From Ophiobolus disseminans (taxonomy: Eukaryota > Ascomycota > Dothideomycetes > Pleosporales > Phaeosphaeriaceae), in contig MU006220.1 in NCBI GenBank assembly GCA_010093685.1, positions 651,502 to 715,501 on the forward strand: a stretch of 64,000 nucleotides of DNA. The letters run 5' to 3'. Of this stretch, positions 57,630 to 64,000 are shown piece after piece. The number at the start of each line of letters is the position of its first letter. Within the stretch, counting starts at the first letter, position 1. The notes beneath the pieces are model-generated. The model made no database searches and was not told where the DNA came from. It saw nothing but the letters and a program-made list of their open reading frames with translations. The position numbers and the translations under genes were made by a program.

Positions 57630-58739
57630 GATGCCAATTGCTCAAGGCCGGACGGCCTCTTTCACTGCGCGGTCGCCAAAGTTTTGTTGGTGACGGTGTT
57701 CACGCCTGGGTAATATTCCGCCCCGCTTATGACGCTAGATGCAGTAATGATGTAGGCCGAGGTAACGGGAGCGCGTGAATGCTGAAGCAGCCTGGGATGG
57801 AAATAAATAACAATGGAGCGATTGTGTCAGTCAGACTGGAGGTAGCAGATGTCTCGTGGTGGTGAATTGGCATTGGAGGTGTGGAGACGGAGTGTTCCGC
57901 AATGACACCAGTGCTTTGACACTGCACCTTCCCCCACACTCGATCGACCGCTTTCACGTGGAGGTGCGACAAAAAGCCACCAGAACGCTCAGACAGCGGA
58001 CGTGAGCATCCCGCAGCTAACACGACATGGTTTTGTAACAAAGCGCAATTGTCTTTCTTTTTCATCACCCACACTGCCCACATGTCATTCACAAACGTAT
58101 TCACAAACGTAGTGCATATGCTCTTCCGCATGGATGCAAGCTTCAGCCACATGATCCTCGGCTAGGTCCTCAGAGCTCAAGGACTGCCGGACAAATGCAT
58201 GTCCCTGCCTTCCACAAGCCCGAGGTGCTCGCGTGAGTCGAGCACACTAGTCAACTCTCTGCTATTGGCTCCTACAGCTGTTTTCTGTGGGTGATCGAGA
58301 TATACGTCAGAAAATTTGCACCTCGTATGATTGGCTGAAATATGGTCCGACTTGATGTTCATGGAGTTTGATTCACGAGCTTCAACAGAGTTCCTGAATA
58401 TACTCAATTGTTCAAACGACCATTTTGAAAGTCTGTTTCACATCGCTGAAGATAGCCAGAAAAGTCAGGTTGGAGGAGGAGAATTGTTATTTCGATCGTG
58501 CCGCTAAGTTCCAAACCGACTCTATGCTTGCACCATAATTCGAAAACGCGCCCTGGCATGATACACCAAACATAATCTACACAAGGCGACGGCTCGCCCA
58601 CTGGCTGCCTCGTCGCCTCAATCGTACGCGTACGTCTATCGGTATTGGTACAATCGGAAGAAGTTTTGAAACGGAGGATGGGAGAAGGGTCATGGCGTGT
58701 CGGAGTTGTAAGGGAGAAAGCGCTCGGGTGGCGAGGCGC
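57630..58739. other. Intergenic region, about 1.1 kb
   Basis: Holds the promoter of the PDK-type gene and the 3' UTR of cytochrome c. Short frames only. Contains a 12-bp tandem duplication listed separately. Confidence 0.5.
58087..58110 (+). repeat. Perfect 12-bp tandem duplication
   Basis: ATTCACAAACGT is present twice in direct tandem. Probably slippage; no function implied. Confidence 0.8.
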
Positions 58740-59451
58740 TTATGCGGTCTCGTCCTTGAGGAAGGTGATCAGATCGTTGCGGTCCTTGGGCTTCTTGAGG
58801 CCACCGAAGGCCATCTTGGTGCCGGGAATGTACTTCTTGGGATTCTCGAGGTATTCGAACTGTGGTGTTGTTAGTCGTGATTCTCATGCCGTTTGCGGAG
58901 GTGGTGTGATCGTACCAGACTACCCTCCTCCCAGGTGACGCCCTTTTGCTTGTTGGCGTCGGTGTATGAGAAGCCGTCGACCTGGCCAGACTTGCGACCG
59001 AAGAGACCGTGTAGGTTGGGGCCGATCTTGTTGCCCTCACCCTCCTTCAGGGTGTGGCACTGTGCGCATCGCGTCTGAAAGATGTCAGGAAAGAGTCCGC
59101 GGGGCGCCGAAGCGAGATTTGTTTTGGAGCCATTCGTACCTTGAAAAGGTTGGCACCCTTCTTAGCGTCGCCTGTCAAGATGCGTCAGCCGTGTGCATGA
59201 TGATGAGGTGGACCTGCGTAGCCGAAAAACCCGCCGCCTGGCCTCCCTTTGTCGCAAACCTGCCAGCTTGCGCAGACAGACTTTTGACATGCCTAAAATG
59301 TGATCTTGTCTCTATTTGCGATATGCCGCTGCTCGAGTACGAATCTCATCGGCGTGCGCATGCTCAATGGGCGGCGGGAGACCGTGGCGGTGACGAAGTT
59401 GCTCGATGACGTCCGCGGCGGTCAGAAAAACGTACCGTTCTCGAAACCCAT
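58740..59451 (-). CDS. CYC1: Cytochrome c
   Basis: Four exons: 59436-59451 (16 nt), 59140-59171 (32 nt), 58916-59074 and 58740-58859; 108 aa, the usual length. No long ORF covers it. Spliced, it begins MGFENGDAKKGANLFKTRC, with heme attachment CAQCH (Cys19, Cys22, His23), then GPNLHGLFGRKSG, KYIPGTKMAFGG (heme-iron Met ligand) and the C-terminal KKPKDRNDLITFLKDETA. It carries electrons from complex III to IV in the intermembrane space and has no cleaved presequence, as expected. The first intron is 264 nt, long for this genome. A CCAAT box lies about 230 bp upstream, fitting HAP control known for CYC1 in yeast. Confidence 0.96.
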
Positions 59452-60340
59452 TTTGATTTATGGAGTAGAAAGCTGGGATTTGGTGGTGGAGGTATAGAAA
59501 TGGGGTCTGAGTGTCGATAAGTGGCGTAAATGTGTGTCTGATGGCGAGTAGCTGGAGGGAAAGGAAAGCTGGCAGAGTGAACGAAGAAAAAGGCAATGGA
59601 CGTGGCGCTAAACTTGATGAGATCAGGGTGCACGTCCTGGAAAGCGAGCCACAGCGAGTCTTCACCGATGGTGATCCTCCAATCAGAGGACTCGAGAAAG
59701 TCAGGTCTTCTGGCTCTCGGGCAGAACCGGTCCGGCAGCTCTTCCGCGGGAATACCACCAGAGGCTGGGAATTTCGCCTCTTTGCGCGCAATCTGGTAAA
59801 CTAGGCATTCCAAGCACGTGTGATCTTGATCAATGATACTTGCACATGTGTATCTGGCTGTATTTACGCTTCGTTGTGGTGGATTTCATCTTCGCAATAT
59901 TTGCAAGGCAGGAGCGACCAGAAGGTCTTCTCACTAGGAAGGCGCGCATGCGAATCTGGTTCACCGGCTAGAACTGCACTATACGCATCTCGAAGCACGG
60001 TAATGGTGTGGTAGTCGGCACAAGGTTCCAGGGCTGGCTGGCTGCAGGTCCAATACGGCCCTGCTTCGCCCCAGAAATGACAATGATCGCACCCAGGGTG
60101 ACCAGGGGTGTCGTAAAACGTGACATGTCACTGCTACTTGCACCCGTGGCTTGCTATGTGAGGGGTCGTCAATATCGCAATCGTAACATATCCATCATCC
60201 TATCGAGATATCTTGTCGCCGTGCTTTGATCGAACCTGCTGCCTGTTGACATTGCCTTGATCGTCCAAGTCATCAGAAACGTCGACGTCATCGCTTTTTG
60301 GTCCTGAGGCTCTGCTCCCCGCCGCGCACCACCAGCACGG
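59452..60340. other. Divergent promoter region, CYC1 and short-chain dehydrogenase
   Basis: About 0.9 kb between two start codons facing apart, with a CCAAT box near the CYC1 side. No gene supported; the minus-strand frames near 59312-59813 are shadows over the CYC1 intron and promoter. Confidence 0.55.
59679..59685 (+). promoter_or_regulatory. CYC1: CCAAT box upstream of cytochrome c
   Basis: CCAATCA about 230 bp upstream of the CYC1 start codon, reading on the opposite strand to the gene. The HAP complex binds CCAAT in either orientation and activates respiratory genes in fungi. Exact but short match. Confidence 0.4.
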
Positions 60341-61362
60341 ATGAACCAGATACCCAGCATCTTATATGCCGACGAGGATTTTACCACATGGCTCATTCTC
60401 GGGGCCAGTAGAGGCATTGGACTGGAGTTTGTCCGGCAGCTTTTGGCAAGAGATGATCGCATCATAGCGACGGTGCGGGAGCCGTTTGCATCACATGCCT
60501 CCCAGCTATGGGGGCAAGCGGGGAGTGATCATGGACGATGTCAAATGTACATTTGTGATGTTCTGTCGGAGCTGAGTATCGAGGTATGTAATTGTTGTCG
60601 TCTGATGTTGGCAGCGATGAAGAGCCCAGCTGATGAAGAGCAGAAATTCGTTGCTCAGATAGCCATGATACCCAACCTCAAAATCGACTACGTTGTTTTA
60701 AATGCTGGAGTTCTGAGATACCCCAACGTAAGTCCAAACGGGCATGCATATTTCGATCGAAAAGAGCCGCACTAACCTTTCCAGAGAGCCACCGAACTGT
60801 ATGTTCTATTTCGCCGAAACTGCCTGGTTTGGGCTAGGGCGTGCATCTCAGCTGGAGTGTATCTGTACTGATGAACGACACAGATCCTTCGATGAATTCG
60901 CTTTTCACTTACACACCAACACCATTGGGCCCATCATCACCGCCAACAGACTACTGAAGACGAACATACCCATCGGCACTATCGTCTTCATGTCCAGTGA
61001 CTCGGGATCGCAGGGAAGCTTTCGTGAAATGGAGGATGGGTTTGCCGCGTATGCTGCGTCGAAAGCTGCGCTGAACATGGCCGTAAGGCACTTGGCCGCA
61101 GAGTTGAAGAGGAAAGATGACGACACGATCATACTAGCCATGCATCCAGGAGAAGTCGCGACCGACATGGCCAACGTGCAGTTACCGTGGGAGGTGCAAG
61201 GCATCATCACGCCTGAGGAGTCGGTCTCCAAGATGATCGAAGTAATTCAAAGTAAAGGCATACAGCACAGCGGCACATTCTGGACCTATGAAAACAAGGT
61301 CAGTGGTCTTACGTCCAGTACACTATCACCCCCACTGACTTGAACAGCCTTACGTTTGGTAA
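60341..61362 (+). CDS. Short-chain dehydrogenase/reductase
   Basis: Five exons: 60341-60583, 60644-60727, 60785-60798 (14 nt), 60884-61298 and 61348-61362 (15 nt); 256 aa. The first intron (60584-60643, 60 nt) is stopless and in frame. The cofactor motif GASRGIG is at 21-27, then LNAGVL (NAG), the catalytic Ser region VFMSSDSGS and YAASK (Tyr and Lys), then HPGEVATDM. A complete classical SDR, NAD(P)(H)-dependent; Arg near the end of the first beta-alpha unit leans to NADP(H). The C-terminus is PYVW. Substrate unknown. There is no biosynthetic neighbour to suggest a pathway. Confidence 0.88.
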
Positions 61363-61568
61363 TAATACTCTTTTGGTCGTTTTGGTCTTGCATTGGTTTG
61401 ATACATCTCTATTATGACTATACCCCATATTTTAGAATGCATGAGCTCAAATCTGACCTCATGTAAACAGTGCTTCAGAATGATGTCGAGCCTTCAATAT
61501 CCATGACTATCACAGTTGTAACTTTTCCATAGCACCAAGTCCTTCTTTGTATCTCCACTGTGCTCGCA

Positions 61569-63917
61569 TTACGCAATCTCGCCGAAGAGCCGACGAACAA
61601 GATCGGTATCCCACTCCAGACGACCGTCATCTGTAGGCAACTTAGAGTCAATCATCGGGTGCCGCCTGGTACCCGTGTACGTCACCCTCAGCTTCTGAAC
61701 CGAGTCCATGGCTCTCTTGCCACGCTGTTGCCTCTCTTCCATCTCGTCCCTATGATCAACCGAAGTGTCCAGATCGGGAAAGCCGTCGATTGGATGGAAC
61801 GACTCCTTGTATTGCTCTGCCTCTGGGTCGAATAGCTCTGTCTTTCCGCCATTGGCAAAATCGGCCTCAAACAGCGCACTGGCACGTCGTCGAATCTCGG
61901 AGCCCATCTTCTTGGTTGAGGGTCGCCTGGCTGGATTCGCTGTGGTTTCCGGAGTGACAGAGCCTGAAACGTCATCCTCATACTTGATTATTGTTTCCCT
62001 AGCCATCCGACTCTCCTTCTTTTTTTGCTTCCTCCGCTGCTTCTCCCGTTTCCGCTGTTCCTTCCTGTCCTCGGCAGTGGCGAATGCCTTGTTATGTGGT
62101 GTGACTTTGTTGTCTACTTGCCACTTCTCCATCAGCTTCATCTGGGTCTTGAAACGGCTTCTGCTGACTCCCGTAAGCTTGGGAAGTGGCAGGCCCCTTG
62201 AGTCGCGTCTAAACTTGTGTCCATCGACCGCAGCCTGCGCCGCCGAGAGCTCGTCGCGTGGTGATGAGCTGGAGTTGTATGCGAAGGTGAACTGGTTGAG
62301 CTTTGGCGGGGTGTGTGGCTCGTTCTTGACGTTGTTAAGGTTATGATTGCCGTGGCCCAGGCGGACAGGACAGAGCGGCAGTGAGCAGTCTGGTTTGTGA
62401 TCGGTGACGTTTGGCGGCAGGCTGACTTTGCCATCAGGGTTCGCCAGAGAATGCGCGTACATACAATGTATTGCCTGACCGTTTCTACGCCGGGGCCGAG
62501 GCGAACAATAACCCTTGTGGTACCAGTAGAAGCAGATCAGTGCACTGCCGCCCTGCGCACGAGGCCCTCTAGGCGCGCACGCGGGAGCCTTGGAGAGCTG
62601 GAGAGGCTGAGGATAGACAGACGCTGGTGAACGGTCTGGCGTTGGCTTTCGCTTAGTGCGCTTGTAGTCATCCAGGCGCTCATTTGGCAAAGTAGTCCTT
62701 GTCCTCTTGCGCTTGAAGGTGCCCATATGACTCAGTGACAGGAGCGGCTCCTCCGCATCAGATGACGGAGAAACAGGAGGCACGTATTCAGACAAGTCGA
62801 CGTAATCCATGTTGCTGGATAGATTCGCTGTCTGTTCCGTTGTTGGTGGTGCTGGTGTCAAAGCGGGTGGGGCGTGAGTGTTCGGATCGAGTGTTTGCGT
62901 CGCAGGCTTCATTGCGCCTTCCTCAACAAGATCGTCGTTACCAGAGTCGGAACAGTCGGAATATGGGCCAGTCAGAGGACGACTGCTCGGCTCGAAGAGC
63001 AGCAGCACGTTCGCGGGTGTATCGAGGATGCTTGCAGCCGAGTGAAAGCTCTCGTCACTGAACGTCGAATCTACTGGGAACACAAGGCTGTTGGGCTTGA
63101 CGTATGTCATGTCGATGGGCGGAAGGTCCTTGTAGTCGACCAGCGACTCGATATCCTCCTGGTCCTTATGGTCTCCATGTGCGATATTCGTATCATCGTA
63201 AATATCATCACTCTCGACGTCGCGAAACCTCAGGCCGATTGGCGTCGGAGCGCTATGGTCGGTGTAAGTCATGTCGATGGGCGGAAGGTCTTCGTAGTCG
63301 ACCAGCGGCTCGACATTCTCCTTGTTCTCTTCTGCGTCGTTCACGTCATGGTGGATATCATCGCTCTCGCTCTCGTCGTCGCTGAGTGTCAGGTCGATGT
63401 ATGGCATGATCAGCTCGCCTTCGTCTTCTTCCGTGTTGGTGTCGGTATAATCGCTCTCGTAATCGCTCTCGATCACCACGACAGACGCTGCGCGATTGGC
63501 ACGGCTCATGGTTGCTCCATCAAGCTGTCCACTGAGCTGCTGCTTTCGACCTGTCTGCTGGCAAGCCACCAGAGCCTCTCGTAGCGGGCAGAGAGGTAGC
63601 TTGCACGGCTCGTAATGTACGTAGCCTGGAGGAGATGACAGCGGCCAGGTGATGTGAGACTCATGTGCTAGAGTGCATCTCTCGCCGCGACGGCAGCTAC
63701 CGTGGTACCAGAAGAAGCAGATTTGTTTTGGAGGGCCCGTTGGGGTTGGAGACGGCGATGGGGTTTTGAGAACTTCGATCCTGGCTTTAGACGGTGGAGT
63801 CGCGTTTGTGTTTCGCTGCGCGTGGTTGTGCTTGAGTTTCCAGAATTGCGGGCAGCCACAAACCCCATCTTGTGTGTCGTTGATAGGGCATTTGCAGGTC
63901 CTGCGAGAGCCGTCCAT
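61569..63917 (-). CDS. CCCH-type zinc-finger protein with two cysteine modules
   Basis: Single-exon gene, 782 aa. The N-terminal Cys cluster CKC..CGC (8-22) is followed by a first CCCH finger (C67, C75, C81, H85), which continues into CKLPLCPLR (105-112). A second module at about 460-520 repeats the order: CFYWYHKGYC..CMYAH, then CSLPLCPVR. In between lies an acidic low-complexity region with a duplicated unit ending LVDYxDLPPIDMTY. The C-terminal third is basic and charged (KKKESRMARETI), with a possible coiled coil. CCCH fingers usually bind RNA; the LPLCPxR extension after each finger is unusual. Intact from ATG at 63917 to the stop at 61569. Confidence 0.75.
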   Translation of the reverse strand: MDGSRRTCKCPINDTQDGVCGCPQFWKLKHNHAQRNTNATPPSKARIEVLKTPSPSPTPTGPPKQICFFWYHGSCRRGERCTLAHESHITWPLSSPPGYVHYEPCKLPLCPLREALVACQQTGRKQQLSGQLDGATMSRANRAASVVVIESDYESDYTDTNTEEDEGELIMPYIDLTLSDDESESDDIHHDVNDAEENKENVEPLVDYEDLPPIDMTYTDHSAPTPIGLRFRDVESDDIYDDTNIAHGDHKDQEDIESLVDYKDLPPIDMTYVKPNSLVFPVDSTFSDESFHSAASILDTPANVLLLFEPSSRPLTGPYSDCSDSGNDDLVEEGAMKPATQTLDPNTHAPPALTPAPPTTEQTANLSSNMDYVDLSEYVPPVSPSSDAEEPLLSLSHMGTFKRKRTRTTLPNERLDDYKRTKRKPTPDRSPASVYPQPLQLSKAPACAPRGPRAQGGSALICFYWYHKGYCSPRPRRRNGQAIHCMYAHSLANPDGKVSLPPNVTDHKPDCSLPLCPVRLGHGNHNLNNVKNEPHTPPKLNQFTFAYNSSSSPRDELSAAQAAVDGHKFRRDSRGLPLPKLTGVSRSRFKTQMKLMEKWQVDNKVTPHNKAFATAEDRKEQRKREKQRRKQKKKESRMARETIIKYEDDVSGSVTPETTANPARRPSTKKMGSEIRRRASALFEADFANGGKTELFDPEAEQYKESFHPIDGFPDLDTSVDHRDEMEERQQRGKRAMDSVQKLRVTYTGTRRHPMIDSKLPTDDGRLEWDTDLVRRLFGEIA
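63106..63330. repeat. Two direct copies of a DNA segment inside the CCCH gene
   Basis: The segment near 63106-63160 recurs near 63268-63322, 162 bp apart (54 codons), with only scattered differences. Both encode LVDYxDLPPIDMTY on the minus strand, so this is an internal gene duplication. Confidence 0.8.
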
Positions 63918-64000
63918 TGTTTCTGTCGCGTGGAAGGTCTTAGGAGCCGGGGTGTAGTATGAGGGTGATATCTTCAGAAGCCTGTGGTTGAGGTGATGGA

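Noticed and set aside
1..64000. Secondary-metabolite cluster (NmrA-like, MFS, SDR genes)
   Set aside because: These genes are up to 60 kb apart, separated by housekeeping genes, and there is no backbone synthase.
1..64000. Transposons, CRISPR arrays, operons, viral genes
   Set aside because: No transposase, reverse transcriptase, terminal repeats, spacer arrays or viral proteins seen; introns throughout rule out a prokaryotic source.

Overview
The window is nuclear DNA of a filamentous ascomycete (Pezizomycotina, most likely a dothideomycete). Evidence: dense genes on both strands, mostly short introns (about 45-65 nt, GT..AG, with CTAAC/CTGAC-like branch sites), a PFKFB-type bifunctional enzyme, a fungal NACHT/zinc-finger protein, AA1-like and other small secreted proteins, a GPI-anchored repeat protein and a 2EXR-like protein. 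The class is inferred from protein style only. Most genes are broken by introns, so single ORFs show only parts of them. I rebuilt 22 multi-exon models by matching splice sites and reading phase to protein families. Two conserved genes (ribosomal protein eS8 and cytochrome c) have no usable long ORF and appear only after splicing.

Layout. 0-18 kb: the 3' part of an NmrA-like gene; a giant mitochondrial Msp1-like AAA ATPase (-); a monocarboxylate-type MFS transporter (+); a WDR62/MABP1-like WD40 protein (+); a small cysteine-containing secreted protein (-); a proline/arginine-rich unknown (-); two neighbouring genes with unrelated bodies but the same C-terminal tail (-,-); a DUF2470 membrane protein (+). 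19-35 kb looks accessory: a RING-containing SNF2 helicase (-) head to head with a NACHT protein ending in C2H2 fingers (+), an intron-containing tRNA-Met (-), acetylornithine aminotransferase ARG8 (+) and a second SNF2 helicase (+). 34.7-38.4 kb: two cell-surface or secreted genes (AA1-like; GPI-anchored repeat protein). 40-64 kb is mainly housekeeping: RPS8, a 2EXR-like protein, ATP5 (OSCP), BTN1/CLN3, RXT3 (Rpd3L histone deacetylase subunit), 6-phosphofructo-2-kinase/fructose-2,6-bisphosphatase, a small conserved unknown, a PDK-family mitochondrial kinase, cytochrome c, a short-chain dehydrogenase and a CCCH-finger protein.

How the genes relate. There is no biosynthetic gene cluster. Five genes act in mitochondria (AAA ATPase, ARG8, ATP5, PDK, cytochrome c). 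PFK2/FBPase-2 and PDK, about 3 kb apart, both control carbon flow around glycolysis. The most unusual content is the twin-tail gene pair at 14.7-16.7 kb, which share a C-terminal beta-like tail followed by an intron at the same codon position, and the helicase/NACHT divergent pair at 19.3-26.5 kb.
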